Assembly (NCBI RefSeq): GCF_900167045.1
Contig: NZ_FUXJ01000025.1
Location: 1-37,468, forward strand
DNA length: 37,468 nt
Direction: 5' to 3'
Origin: Legionella maceachernii
GTDB lineage: Bacteria > Pseudomonadota > Gammaproteobacteria > Legionellales > Legionellaceae
Shown here: piece by piece, positions 1 through 9,199 of the stretch
Layout: every line of letters starts with the position of its first letter
Numbering within the stretch: the stretch's first letter is position 1
The notes under the pieces: generated by a model
What the model saw: the letters and a program-made list of their open reading frames with translations, nothing else
The model's database searches: none
What the model was told of the DNA's origin: nothing
Program-made: the position numbers and the translations under genes

Positions 1-325
1 AAGCGTCTACTGCGTCTGAAATGGCATTTTGACTGGGCTTATTGTCACCGGTCATGGCACATATCGTTTGGACAGTTAGAAATTTTTGCTGTTCGGCTGC
101 TGCGACTAAGGCTTTGGCTACGCCAGAAATGCTTGGTTTATTCAATGCTGATGCGCAGATTTTTTTGACTAAATCCGCATTTCCTTTACTGGCTGCTACA
201 AGTAATAAATTGTCTATGGCTCCCTGATTGAGTGGAAATCTGCTAAAAAGCCACTCAGCAATTTCCCATGTGGCTGAAGCGTCTACTGCGTCTGAAATGG
301 CATTTTGACTGGGCTTATTGTCACC
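1..325. repeat. Exact 49-bp direct repeat, period 276 bp (1-49 and 277-325)
   Basis: Positions 1-49 and 277-325 are identical in all 49 bases, inside the ankyrin-like gene. The 276-bp period equals 92 codons, so the repeat stays in frame. Sequence between the copies does not repeat, which suggests recent duplication or gene conversion of one module. Confidence 0.9.
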
Positions 326-505
326 CTTCATTGCGCAAATAATTATCACAAATTGCAATTTTTTTTGCTTAGCCGCTAGTGTTAAAGCCTGATGGACTTC
401 TTCTGAAGAGGGTTGATTCTCCGTATTAGTTGCCTGACATATCTCTTGAATTATTGAGATTTGATTTTTCTCAACGGCATTAATTAAACTCATTTGACTA
501 GGCAT
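1..505 (-). CDS. Ankyrin-like repeat protein, 5' part (cut by window edge)
   Basis: An open minus-strand frame runs from ATG at 505 off the left edge, giving 168 residues with no stop. It is built of helical repeats of about 30-33 residues with ankyrin-like spacing (ALTLAAKQKKLQFV, LLVAASKGNADLVKKI, ALVAAAEQQKFLTV). The block GDNKPSQNAISDA occurs at residues 61-73 and again at 153-165, a period of 92 residues, or about three repeats. No signal peptide or membrane segment is visible. Ankyrin-type proteins act by protein-protein binding, and in Legionella many are Dot/Icm effectors. Whether this one is secreted cannot be judged, because its C-terminus lies outside the window. The methionine at residue 5 is a possible alternative start. 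The ankyrin assignment rests on pattern, not on a profile search. Confidence 0.7.
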   Translation of the reverse strand, partial: MPSQMSLINAVEKNQISIIQEICQATNTENQPSSEEVHQALTLAAKQKKLQFVIIICAMKGDNKPSQNAISDAVDASATWEIAEWLFSRFPLNQGAIDNLLLVAASKGNADLVKKICASALNKPSISGVAKALVAAAEQQKFLTVQTICAMTGDNKPSQNAISDAVDA

Positions 506-654
506 AAGGGTCTCTTGTGTAAAAAAATTAACCATTATAACAGATTGATAAATCATTGTAATAAAAAATTGCTATTGGACTCTAAACGGTTCGACTTGAT
601 TGATTATCTAACTATCAGACACATTGGGAAAAAGGCAGGTGTGTAGACGAATGG

Positions 655-690
655 CCCCACTGCGAGTTATCCGGGTGGATGGCAGTGGGG
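655..690. repeat. Inverted repeat just downstream of the M13 peptidase gene
   Basis: CCCCACTGC (655-663) and GCAGTGGGG (682-690) form a 9-bp perfect stem with an 18-base loop. It lies 15 bases past the peptidase stop codon, so it may end that transcript. There is no clean run of T directly after the stem on the minus strand, so a rho-independent terminator is only possible. Confidence 0.5.
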
Positions 691-704
691 GGCGTTATCG
701 GTCG

Positions 705-2747
705 TTACCAGATCACACAACGGGTTGTGTTAACCATCGAGCTCTTATCCGGAACGGCGAATGCGGCTTGAAATTGGGGCATATTGGCAAGCGTACCGTT
801 CACGCGATAGATCATGGGTGGATGAGGATCCGTAGTGACTAAATTGCGCAACTGCTCTGGACGAATATTGGCAGCCCACACGTGTGCGGTGCCCAGGAAA
901 AATTGCTGGTCAGGAGTAAGGGAGTTAATGGTCTTGGCCTCTTTGTAGTATTTCGAATTGTGAAACGCATGATAAGCCAATGTTAAGCCGCCTAAATCGG
1001 CTGTGGCCTCTCCGACAACTAACTGCCCTTGTACAGGCAAATCGCCGTTCACTTTGTATTTAGAAAATTGTTCCACGATGCAATTCGTTGCCGCTTGAAA
1101 TTTCTTCAAATCCGCTTCAGTCCACCAGTTTTTTAAGTTCCCATGACCATCAAATTTCGCGCCCTGATCATCAAAGCCATGCGTCATTTCATGCCCCATC
1201 ACAAAACCGATGGCGCCGTAATTGACTGCAGCAGGTGCATTAGGATCGAAAAAAGGAGGCTGCAGGATACCTGCTGGGATATTGAGATTATTCATGGACG
1301 GATCGTAATAAGCATTAATGGTTTGCGGAGGCATTGCCCACTCACTGCGATCAACGGGCTTGCCAATTTTATTGAGGTCGCGTTTGTTTAAAAATTCACT
1401 AGCACGAATAACATTAAGCACGTAAGGGCCGCGGTCAACCTTTAGTGTTGAGTAATCCCACCACTTGTCGGGATAACCAACCCGATCTTCCATGAGAGCC
1501 AATTTTTTTAAGGCAGCTTGTCTTGTTTCTGGGGTCATCCAACTTAAGGTTTGTAAATCTTGTTTGAGTGCTTGCCGAATGTCATGCAATATCTCAAGAG
1601 CGGCTTGTTTGGATGCAGGAGGAAAATATTTTTCAACATACAGTTTGCCGATAGCAAAGCCAAGAGCACCGTTTTCAGTGCTTACTACTCGCTTCCATCG
1701 AGGCAATAATTTCTTTGTGCCAGTTAAAGCAGAAACCATTTTGAAGTTTTGATCCACAAAAGGCTTGGATAAATAGGGAGCAAATGCATCAATTAAATGC
1801 CAGCGCAGATACATTTTCCAGTCTGGCAGAGGAATGGTTTGTAACTGAGCATTCAGTACTTTAAAAAATTCAGGTGTTGCTAAATTAATGCGTTGTATTG
1901 AGGGTTGATCCAGTGCGCTGAAGTATTGCGGCCAAGAAAAGTTGGGTGTCACTTTGTCAAGTTGCTGCAAATCCATCATATGGTAAACGGCATTAGGGTC
2001 ACGTTGCTCAATTTGTGACATGGATGCTTTAGCCAAAACGGTTTCAATTCTCATCACTGTCACCGCTTCTTGTGCTGCTTGTTCTGGACTATCGCCAAGC
2101 AACTCAAACATTTTAGTCATATGTTGAACATAAGCCGCACGAATTTGCTGGAATTTTTTATCTTCTTTAAGGTAATAATCACGATCAGGTAAGCCAAGGC
2201 CGCCCTGCTCTGCAGCGCCGATCATGTCTTGGCTGTTTTTAAAATCCTGCATGCTGCCAAAGCTAAAAAGGGCATCGACACCAATGAGCTGTAGATGAGT
2301 AATCACCTGCTGTAAATCAGCTAAATTGTTGATTGCCTCAATGCGTTGGAATTCGGGTTGCAAGGGGGTAATGCCGAGCTTGTTAATGGATTCTTCGTCC
2401 ATGCCACTAAAATAAAAATCCCCTACCTTTTGTTCGATACTACCCGGAGCTGCATTTTTATCATTAGCTGCCGCTATAAGCATTTGATGGATGGTATCTT
2501 GCACTTTTTCCTGCAAAATATTAAAACTACCCCAGCTTGCGTATTCAGGTGGGATTGGATTTTTCTTTTGCCAGGTCCCGTTAGCGTAAGCAAAGAAATC
2601 CGTTTTTGGTGAGGCAGAGGTATCAAGCCAGTCTAAATGCAGGGCTTCTACTGGGTTATTTTTATTCCCGTCATGGGGAATTGGTACATTCACTGCCCAA
2701 GAAAAAAAGCTCATACTCACTGAAAAAATAGCAATAATAAATCGCAT
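705..2747 (-). CDS. M13 family zinc metallopeptidase (neprilysin/PepO type)
   Basis: A secreted zinc endopeptidase of 680 residues, the usual length for bacterial M13 enzymes, which cut oligopeptides in the envelope. It has a signal peptide (about residues 1-18), the substrate-binding NAYYDP motif, the zinc motif HEMTH at 519-523, the third ligand and its partner in GEATADLGG (E580, D584), and the family's C-terminal CxxW ending (CVIW). The reading frame stays open upstream to 2846, but that extension reads through a REP hairpin. The start at 2747 gives a signal peptide and has a GTGAGG ribosome site, so it was chosen. It follows polA on the same strand, separated by the hairpin, and is probably transcribed separately or attenuated. 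All key residues are present. Confidence 0.93.
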   Translation of the reverse strand: MRFIIAIFSVSMSFFSWAVNVPIPHDGNKNNPVEALHLDWLDTSASPKTDFFAYANGTWQKKNPIPPEYASWGSFNILQEKVQDTIHQMLIAAANDKNAAPGSIEQKVGDFYFSGMDEESINKLGITPLQPEFQRIEAINNLADLQQVITHLQLIGVDALFSFGSMQDFKNSQDMIGAAEQGGLGLPDRDYYLKEDKKFQQIRAAYVQHMTKMFELLGDSPEQAAQEAVTVMRIETVLAKASMSQIEQRDPNAVYHMMDLQQLDKVTPNFSWPQYFSALDQPSIQRINLATPEFFKVLNAQLQTIPLPDWKMYLRWHLIDAFAPYLSKPFVDQNFKMVSALTGTKKLLPRWKRVVSTENGALGFAIGKLYVEKYFPPASKQAALEILHDIRQALKQDLQTLSWMTPETRQAALKKLALMEDRVGYPDKWWDYSTLKVDRGPYVLNVIRASEFLNKRDLNKIGKPVDRSEWAMPPQTINAYYDPSMNNLNIPAGILQPPFFDPNAPAAVNYGAIGFVMGHEMTHGFDDQGAKFDGHGNLKNWWTEADLKKFQAATNCIVEQFSKYKVNGDLPVQGQLVVGEATADLGGLTLAYHAFHNSKYYKEAKTINSLTPDQQFFLGTAHVWAANIRPEQLRNLVTTDPHPPMIYRVNGTLANMPQFQAAFAVPDKSSMVNTTRCVIW

Positions 2748-2777
2748 AACATGAACCTCACTTAACTTAAGGTGGCG

Positions 2778-2856
2778 GTAGCCTGGGTGGAGCGCAGCGT
2801 AACCCGGGAATGCGTGATGTAAATCCCGGGTTACGCTACGCTCCACCCAGGCCTAC
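2778..2856. repeat. REP-type hairpin between polA and the M13 peptidase
   Basis: Arms at 2778-2809 and 2824-2856 are inverted copies of about 32 bases, differing by one extra G and one C/T change, around a 14-base loop. The core (CTGGGTGGAGCGCAGCG, then ACCCGGG) resembles the repetitive extragenic palindromes scattered through many bacterial genomes. It fills most of the gap between polA (upstream) and the peptidase gene, so it may act as a processing site or attenuator. Confidence 0.75.
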
Positions 2857-2870
2857 TTAGCTATCTATTA

Positions 2871-5561
2871 CTAATGTGCTTCGTCCCAATCTTGTCCAAT
2901 GCCGATTGATACGGATAAGGGTACCGATAATTGTACGGTGTTTTCCATTAAATCGCGTATTATTTCTTTGGCGGTGTCTATTGCTGTTTCATGAACCTCG
3001 AAAATAAGTTCATCATGAACCTGCATGATCATTCTTACAAGTGGTTTTTCTTGGGTGGATTGCCACTGTGCTAAGGCGATCATCGCTTTTTTGATAATGT
3101 CAGCAGCAGTACCTTGCATAGGCGCATTGATTGCCGCACGTTCAGCAGCTTTTTGTCGCACTAAATTTTGCGCATTGATTTCAGGCAGATAAAGCCGGCG
3201 GCCAAAAAGGGTTTCCACATAGCCTTGCTGATGGGCTTGTCTGCGTGTGCGTTCCATGTAATGAAGTACACCCGGATATCGCTCGAAATAACGATCCATA
3301 TAGTATTGAGCATCTTGTCGTTCAATACCAAGTCGCTTGGCTAAACCAAAAGAAGACATACCATAAATCAAACCGAAATTGACTGCTTTCGCGCGTCGTC
3401 GATGTTCATGATTTACCTCTGCTAATGGAATTTGAAAAATTTCACTGGCAGTGGCTGCATGAATATCCCAGTTATTAATGAAAGCCTTCAGTAGATTTTC
3501 ATCTTGCGATAGGTGCGCCATAATGCGCAATTCAATCTGTGAATAATCGGCAGCTAATAAAAAGTAATTTGCAGGAGCAATAAACGCTTTACGAATAAGG
3601 CGGCCTTCTTCACTACGAATAGGAATGTTTTGCAGATTAGGTTCACTGGAAGATAGTCGTCCGGTTGCAGCAACGGCCTGATTATAGGAGGTATGTACAC
3701 GTTGCGTTTGCGGATTAATGCTCTTCGGTAAAGCATCAATGTAGGTTGATATCAACTTACTCAGGCTTCGATATTCCAGAATCACAGCAGGCAAGCGGAA
3801 ATCGAAAGCAAGTTCTTGTAATACCGCTTCTGCGGTTGAAGGTTGCCCTGTGGGTGTTTTAGTCAGAACCGGAATTTTTAGCGTGTCAAATAAAATTTCC
3901 TGGAGTTGTTTTGGCGAATTAAGGTTAAAAGGTTTGCCAGCCAAGCTCAAGGCCTCTTCTTCGAGGGCTACCATGCGCTCTTTTAATCGTTTTCCGTGCT
4001 TTGCTAATGTCGCTTGATCAATGAGTACACCGCAATATTCCATATCAGCCAACACGGTAAGTAAGGGGATTTCAATTGTATTTAGAACCGTTTTTAATTG
4101 GTCATCAAGCATCGAATAGAGCTTGTGGTGTAATTTTAAAGAGAGATCCGCAAATTCAGCAGCATACAACGCTGCTTTCATGACAGAAACTGCATCAAAA
4201 GACAATTGCTTTGTCCCTTTTCCAAGAATGTCTTCGTTGCTTAAAGGATTATGGCCAAGGTACTTTAATGCTAAAGAGTCCATGTCATGTCGACTTGCAT
4301 TGGAATTTAAGACATAGGATTCAAGCATAGGATCGCACAAAGGGCCTTTAACATGAATGCCATAGCGCCTCAATGCATTGTAATCGTATTTTATATTTTG
4401 ACCAATCTTGCCTATTTTTTCATTTTCAAGGATGGGTTTTAAGCAAGCTAAAACTTTATCCCGCGATAATTGGTTACTACCATCTTGATGGGCCAGAGGG
4501 ATATAGGCTGGATTGCCTTCTTCAATCGCGAAGGCAATGCCAACGATTTCAGCGTCCATGACATTATTACTGGTGGTTTCTATATTAATACAAAATTTAG
4601 GGGATAATTTGAGTCGTTCTAACCAATCCTGAAGCTGAGCTTCAGTATTAATTACCGTGATATCGATTTTTTCAATCACATCGGAGGAGATTGTTTTTTC
4701 CTGTGCTGAGGGCTGCTCGAGTAATTCTTTGAGCCAGTTTTTAAATTCCAATTCGCGAATTAAAGCAATTAACTTTTCCCGGTTAGGTTCTTTGGGTTTC
4801 AGCTCCGCAAGGGCCATAGGTAATTCAACATCCGTTTTAATTGTGACCAATTTTTTTGACAAAGGTAAGTGAGGGATGCTTGCCCGTAGATATTCACCGA
4901 TTTTACCTGTTATGCGCTGAGCATTTGCAATTAAATTGTCCAAGGATTGATGCTCTTGTAACCATTTCACCGCTGTTTTGGGGCCACATTTGGGTACCCC
5001 AGGTACATTATCAATGCTGTCACCGATTAACGTTAAATAATCAATCATTTGCGAAGGGTGAACACCGAATTTTTCAGTCACACCAGCGATATTCAGCGTT
5101 TGATTGGTCATTGTATTGATGAGAGTGACATGCTCATTCACAAGTTGAGCCATGTCTTTATCACCAGTAGAAATTAAGACTGTTTGCCCTTGTTCTGTGG
5201 CTCTATGTGCCAAAGTGCCGATGACATCATCCGCTTCCACCCCTTCAACGATCAGGATGGGCAACCCCATTGCTTCCAACAAATCCAATAACGGCTTAAA
5301 TTGGCTATGAAGATCGTTTGGCATAGGGGGGCGGTGAGCTTTGTATTCGGGATACCATTCGTCTCTGAACGTTTTGCCTTTACTGTCAAAAATGACAGCG
5401 ATTTGCTCTGGTTGAAAATCCTTAATTAATTTTTTTACCATGTTAGCCACCCCGTAAACAGCCCCAGTGGGCTGACCTTTAGAGCTGGTTAATGGGGGTA
5501 GCGCATGAAAAGCTCGAAAAAAATAAGAAGAACCATCAATCAGAATCAAGGGGCGAGACAT
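2871..5561 (-). CDS. polA: DNA polymerase I
   Basis: Full-length family A polymerase of 896 residues, acting in Okazaki fragment maturation and excision repair. The N-terminal 5'-nuclease (1 to about 290) has its acidic clusters (VEGVEADD, STGDKD, GDSIDNVPG). The polymerase domain (about 500-896) has motif A DYSQIELR, motif B RRRAKAVNFGLIYG and motif C VHDELIFEV. The middle 3'-5' exonuclease domain looks degenerate. By alignment to the E. coli enzyme, D355 is replaced by N326 (in INIETTS) and D501 by F470 (in YAAEFAD), while the equivalents of E357 (E328) and D424 (D393) remain. Proofreading is therefore probably lost. The ATG overlaps the lpxD stop by one base (TAATG), indicating translational coupling. 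Confidence 0.97.
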   Translation of the reverse strand: MSRPLILIDGSSYFFRAFHALPPLTSSKGQPTGAVYGVANMVKKLIKDFQPEQIAVIFDSKGKTFRDEWYPEYKAHRPPMPNDLHSQFKPLLDLLEAMGLPILIVEGVEADDVIGTLAHRATEQGQTVLISTGDKDMAQLVNEHVTLINTMTNQTLNIAGVTEKFGVHPSQMIDYLTLIGDSIDNVPGVPKCGPKTAVKWLQEHQSLDNLIANAQRITGKIGEYLRASIPHLPLSKKLVTIKTDVELPMALAELKPKEPNREKLIALIRELEFKNWLKELLEQPSAQEKTISSDVIEKIDITVINTEAQLQDWLERLKLSPKFCINIETTSNNVMDAEIVGIAFAIEEGNPAYIPLAHQDGSNQLSRDKVLACLKPILENEKIGKIGQNIKYDYNALRRYGIHVKGPLCDPMLESYVLNSNASRHDMDSLALKYLGHNPLSNEDILGKGTKQLSFDAVSVMKAALYAAEFADLSLKLHHKLYSMLDDQLKTVLNTIEIPLLTVLADMEYCGVLIDQATLAKHGKRLKERMVALEEEALSLAGKPFNLNSPKQLQEILFDTLKIPVLTKTPTGQPSTAEAVLQELAFDFRLPAVILEYRSLSKLISTYIDALPKSINPQTQRVHTSYNQAVAATGRLSSSEPNLQNIPIRSEEGRLIRKAFIAPANYFLLAADYSQIELRIMAHLSQDENLLKAFINNWDIHAATASEIFQIPLAEVNHEHRRRAKAVNFGLIYGMSSFGLAKRLGIERQDAQYYMDRYFERYPGVLHYMERTRRQAHQQGYVETLFGRRLYLPEINAQNLVRQKAAERAAINAPMQGTAADIIKKAMIALAQWQSTQEKPLVRMIMQVHDELIFEVHETAIDTAKEIIRDLMENTVQLSVPLSVSIGIGQDWDEAH

Positions 5562-6616
5562 TATTCTTCAGCCTCGCATTGCGCTAAGCGATTGCTTAAT
5601 TCATCGACCTTTTCACTCAATGCTTTTAAGTTTTTACGCATGATAGGAATTCGTGTAACGGATAATTCTTGTTCAATCGCCTTTTCTTTAGGACGAGCTG
5701 GACTACCTAGATAAATGTTACCCTGTTTAAGATGCTTTTTCGGCGGTACGCCTGCTCGCGCACCTAAGATAACACCATCATCAATGCGCACATGATCACT
5801 CACTCCCACATTGGCTGCAAAAATGACATGATCACCACTGGAAGTACTGCCTGCTATGCCTGTAAAAGCACAGAGAATATTGTGTTTCCCTAGTTTTACT
5901 GAATGAGCAATTTGCACTAAATTATCAATTTTGGTTCCTGCACCAATAATTGTTGCTCCAAGTGTAGCTCGATCAACGGTTGTATTTGCACCAATTTCCA
6001 CGTCGTCTTCAATGATCACATTTCCCACATGAGGAACTTTCATATGTTGGTTATCAACTAAAGTATAGCCGAATCCATCTGAGCCAATAACGGATGAAGC
6101 ATGAATGGAAACTCTTGCCCCAATTTGCGTTCGTTCATAAATAGTCACATGAGGGTGTAAGGTGGTATTGGGACCAATACTGACCTCAGAGCCAATGCTG
6201 ACATGGCTTTTAATTACACAGTTATCACCAATCCGAGCTCCTGATTCGATCACGACATAAGGACCTATAGAAACATGGTTGCCTAATACCACATCATCAG
6301 CAATGGAAGCGGTGGGATGGATACCAGGTATTGGTTTTTTACCAGGATAAAAATGATGGAGGAGTTGAATGAATGCTTTAAAAGGGTTTGCAACCTGAAT
6401 GACTGGCTTGATATCACTGCGTACACTGGTGCACACTAAAATGGCAGCTGCTTGAGAACGCTCAGCTAATTGCAGATTCTCTGTTCCGTCAGCAAAAACC
6501 AACGCGTTAGCCATAATATTATCAATGGGTGAAAGCGCTGAAATAATGACCTTTTCATTGCCTACAACCAGCCCTTGCACTAAATTAGCTATTTCATACA
6601 ACGAAGCATTCATCAT
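5561..6616 (-). CDS. lpxD: UDP-3-O-(3-hydroxyacyl)glucosamine N-acyltransferase LpxD
   Basis: Third enzyme of lipid A synthesis: it moves a 3-hydroxyacyl chain from acyl-ACP to the amino group of UDP-3-O-acylglucosamine. The 351-residue protein has the N-terminal uridine-binding region (1 to about 100), a left-handed beta-helix of hexapeptide repeats (about 100-290; IADDVV, IGPYVV, IGARVS) and a C-terminal helix. The catalytic histidine is H238 in [13 protein letters not shown]. The start at 6616 (ATGATG) has AAGG just upstream; an open extension to 6637 lacks support. The gene sits after a ketoacyl-ACP synthase and overlaps polA by one base. Legionella species can carry more than one lpxD, and the absence of lpxA/fabZ here suggests this may be the second copy (inference). 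Confidence 0.94.
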   Translation of the reverse strand: MMNASLYEIANLVQGLVVGNEKVIISALSPIDNIMANALVFADGTENLQLAERSQAAAILVCTSVRSDIKPVIQVANPFKAFIQLLHHFYPGKKPIPGIHPTASIADDVVLGNHVSIGPYVVIESGARIGDNCVIKSHVSIGSEVSIGPNTTLHPHVTIYERTQIGARVSIHASSVIGSDGFGYTLVDNQHMKVPHVGNVIIEDDVEIGANTTVDRATLGATIIGAGTKIDNLVQIAHSVKLGKHNILCAFTGIAGSTSSGDHVIFAANVGVSDHVRIDDGVILGARAGVPPKKHLKQGNIYLGSPARPKEKAIEQELSVTRIPIMRKNLKALSEKVDELSNRLAQCEAEE

Positions 6617-6646
6617 TAACCTTATAAAATCATGCAAAATAGGGCA

Positions 6647-6652
6647 ATTATA
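6647..6652 (-). promoter_or_regulatory. Candidate -10 box for lpxD-polA
   Basis: A perfect TATAAT on the minus strand (6652-6647) would start transcription about 24 bases before the lpxD ATG. The -35 at 17-base spacing (TCGCAA) is poor, so this is a tentative call. Confidence 0.4.
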
Positions 6653-6742
6653 GCGCGATGTAGGCTTAGTTGCGAGCTTATTACAATCGACTTGTTATCC
6701 CGAACAAAGGCGAATGAGGGCCTGTCTCTTTTTACTGAGGAC

Positions 6743-7966
6743 TTACATTCGCCGCAATAGTAACGCAGCATTTGCACCGCCAAAAGCAAAATGATTTGAT
6801 AAAGCAATATCGATCTGTTTTGGTCGAGCATGATTGGCGACATAATCTAAGTCACAAGCGGGATCGGGATCATGCAAATTAATGGTGGGCAACAAAATAT
6901 CGTGTTGCAAGCTTAAGGTGGTTGCAATAATTTCCATAGCGCCAGCGGCTCCAATTGCATGACCGGTCATGGCTTTTTGGGCTGTAATAGGTATCTCATA
7001 GGCCCGCTTACCAAAAATAGTTTTGATGGTTTCGGTTTCAGTGATGTCATTTAATTGAGTACCTGTGCCATGTGCGTTAATGTACTGGACGTCGCCAATG
7101 GCTAGCCTCGCATCATCTAAGGCAGCATGGATAGCACGGACCTGACCTTGGACGGTAGGTGCCGTAACATGATAAGCATCGCAGCTCGCGCCATAGCCAA
7201 TAATTTCAGCATAAATTTTAGCGCCTCTCGCTTTGGCCTGCTGCAGTTCTTCAAGAATCAAAATACCCGCGCCATCTGCCATGACCATCCCATCGCGATT
7301 TTTATCGAAAGGGCGACAAGCCAATTGAGGATTCTCATTTTGGGTAGACATGACACGAAGTTTGCACCAAGCGGCCATTAAAGTTTCCCAAAGGAGTGAT
7401 TCAGTACCACCGCATAAAGCAGTGGTTAATTTGCCATAAGCGATTTGATGATAGGCATTGCCTATCGCTTCGGCCGAAGAGACACAGGCATTCGAAATGG
7501 TTGAGTTGGGACCTCCTAAACCAAAAGCGATTGCAATATGATTCGCGACAGAATTAGGCATGCCGCGTATAACGCTTAGAGCGGGAATTTTTTTCCAACT
7601 TTCTTTAAAGAAGGATTCGTAGGCGGACTCAAGTTCAGGCGTTCCTCCTAAGCTGGTCCCTATGTAAGTTGCTGTTTTAGCCAATTCTGCAGCGGTTAAT
7701 CCCGCACGCTCGATGGCATGGTGTGCGCAGTAGAGGGCATATTGTGCGACTCGAGGATAACGTTTACTTTTATCAAACTCCGGTAAATGGGCGAGTGATA
7801 GATGAGTAATCTCACCACCAATTTGAGTAGGATAGGGTGTCGGGTCATAACTTTCAACACGTTTTACACCGCATTGCCCCTTTACAGCTGCCTGCCAGAA
7901 AGCCTCAAGCCCGTTACCGATGGAGGAAACAATCTCCATCCCAGTTATTACAACCCGTTTTTTCAT
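6743..7966 (-). CDS. Beta-ketoacyl-ACP synthase (FabF/KAS II type)
   Basis: Thiolase-fold condensing enzyme of 407 residues that extends acyl chains by decarboxylative condensation with malonyl-ACP. The active-site cysteine is C161 (SNACVSSAEA), with H299 (NAHGTGT), K331 and H336 (KAMTGHAIGAAG), and the C-terminal loop NHFAFGGANA. All catalytic residues are present, so it should be active. It is not in a fab cluster: its neighbours are lpxD and polA. It is therefore probably an accessory KAS, perhaps supplying particular acyl chains for lipid A or another lipid (inference). The stop lies 126 bases before lpxD, and a separate -10-like box is present there. It could be misread as housekeeping fabF, but context argues against that. 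Confidence 0.9.
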   Translation of the reverse strand: MKKRVVITGMEIVSSIGNGLEAFWQAAVKGQCGVKRVESYDPTPYPTQIGGEITHLSLAHLPEFDKSKRYPRVAQYALYCAHHAIERAGLTAAELAKTATYIGTSLGGTPELESAYESFFKESWKKIPALSVIRGMPNSVANHIAIAFGLGGPNSTISNACVSSAEAIGNAYHQIAYGKLTTALCGGTESLLWETLMAAWCKLRVMSTQNENPQLACRPFDKNRDGMVMADGAGILILEELQQAKARGAKIYAEIIGYGASCDAYHVTAPTVQGQVRAIHAALDDARLAIGDVQYINAHGTGTQLNDITETETIKTIFGKRAYEIPITAQKAMTGHAIGAAGAMEIIATTLSLQHDILLPTINLHDPDPACDLDYVANHARPKQIDIALSNHFAFGGANAALLLRRM

Positions 7967-8209
7967 TCCTTATCCTCTTAGCGCGCTTTCCTTCCGCAAT
8001 AAAACGCAATACTAAATGTGCGGTAGAAACGCTGTCAAGCCGAATTCTTAATTGTCGAAAATTAATTTACTTACAAATGAGCATCTTATCCTGTTTTTGC
8101 TTATGATTGTACTAAAGCGCATAGGAATTAAGAAACTCATCATCTCATTATGTGGCCTTATAAAACAAGGGCTAATGATAACCTGATTATAGAGTATTTC
8201 GGAATCCTC

Positions 8210-9094
8210 TTAGCCAACTGTTGAGGTTCCTAAAAAAGAATGTAATGCCTGAGTCGCAATAGTCCAAAAATCAGTCGCATTGATAGTCTTAAATCCATGA
8301 CGAGTATAAAGATTAAGCGCGTTTTGGTTTGACGTTTCCACATCAAGGACCAGCGTTGTGGTTCCTCGTGATAACGCATGATTGATGCAATAAGATAATA
8401 GCTCACTCCCTAAGCCTTGCCGTTGATACTTTGGAAGTACGGCGATGTCTGACAAGATAGCGCTATCTTCTTGCCAACGTATGTGCGCTTTAGCGACGGC
8501 TCTCCCCTGGCGAAAGGCAAGAAGAATAGTATAGTTATTTTCCTCAAGGAGAGTATTAAATCGTACTGGCATGTTGTCTTCTTCTTCAGGAAAACAAAGT
8601 TCATCAATGTGGCAAAGAAGAGGAATATCTTTTTCAGTCGCTTTACGAACAGTAAGTATTTGTTTGGTTATCAGAATAGGTTCAAAACTCTGACGCTGCA
8701 TTTGATACTCACTGTGATGGTAAATAAAGCCAAATCGCGATAGCCATTCATCATTGACCGCCTCAGGAGTAGAAAAAATCAGATTGTTCATTTGTTTTGC
8801 TACTAGAAGCGGCATAATTGTCCGTAATAATTGCTTTGCAATGCCCTGCCGACGATGCGAGGGCGCTACTATCACACTCACCTCACAAGCATCGGCATAG
8901 AAAAAATAAACACTTAAAAACCCTACCAAGGTATTGTCTTGAAAATAAAGGACGTTGCTGTCGTGCAATCTTTTTTGTTCAAGAATGTGGGGGTATAAAG
9001 GGGGCGTGCTGCCATCAACTTCTCTACACAAAGAAGCGAGTTGATTAACAGCATCCAATTGTACTGGATTTAATTGATTGTTATAAATAAACAT
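8210..9094 (-). CDS. Tandem GNAT-domain N-acetyltransferase
   Basis: A 294-residue protein with two GNAT folds, each with the acetyl-CoA pyrophosphate-binding loop: RRQGIA at 81-86 in the first, QRQGLG at 224-229 in the second. The second half is the better match to active enzymes, with the usual closing motif (ETSNQNALNLYTRHGF, about 253-268). Double-GNAT architecture is known from MshD and various uncharacterised enzymes, and the substrate cannot be told from sequence. It appears to be a single-gene transcript, with more than 100 bases of AT-rich DNA on its upstream side. No signal or membrane segment is visible, so it is cytoplasmic. Confidence 0.85.
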   Translation of the reverse strand: MFIYNNQLNPVQLDAVNQLASLCREVDGSTPPLYPHILEQKRLHDSNVLYFQDNTLVGFLSVYFFYADACEVSVIVAPSHRRQGIAKQLLRTIMPLLVAKQMNNLIFSTPEAVNDEWLSRFGFIYHHSEYQMQRQSFEPILITKQILTVRKATEKDIPLLCHIDELCFPEEEDNMPVRFNTLLEENNYTILLAFRQGRAVAKAHIRWQEDSAILSDIAVLPKYQRQGLGSELLSYCINHALSRGTTTLVLDVETSNQNALNLYTRHGFKTINATDFWTIATQALHSFLGTSTVG

Positions 9095-9199
9095 AATCTT
9101 CTTGGCAAAATAAAAGCATTATCGCACATTACCCGTTGAGTGATTAAGTAAAATTTGTAATAGTCCATTTTGTAGTTTTTCTTAAATTTGTTCAATCAT

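Noticed and set aside
2748-2846. 33-residue N-terminal extension of the M13 peptidase
   Set aside because: It would be translated from the REP hairpin. The internal ATG has a ribosome site and a signal peptide.
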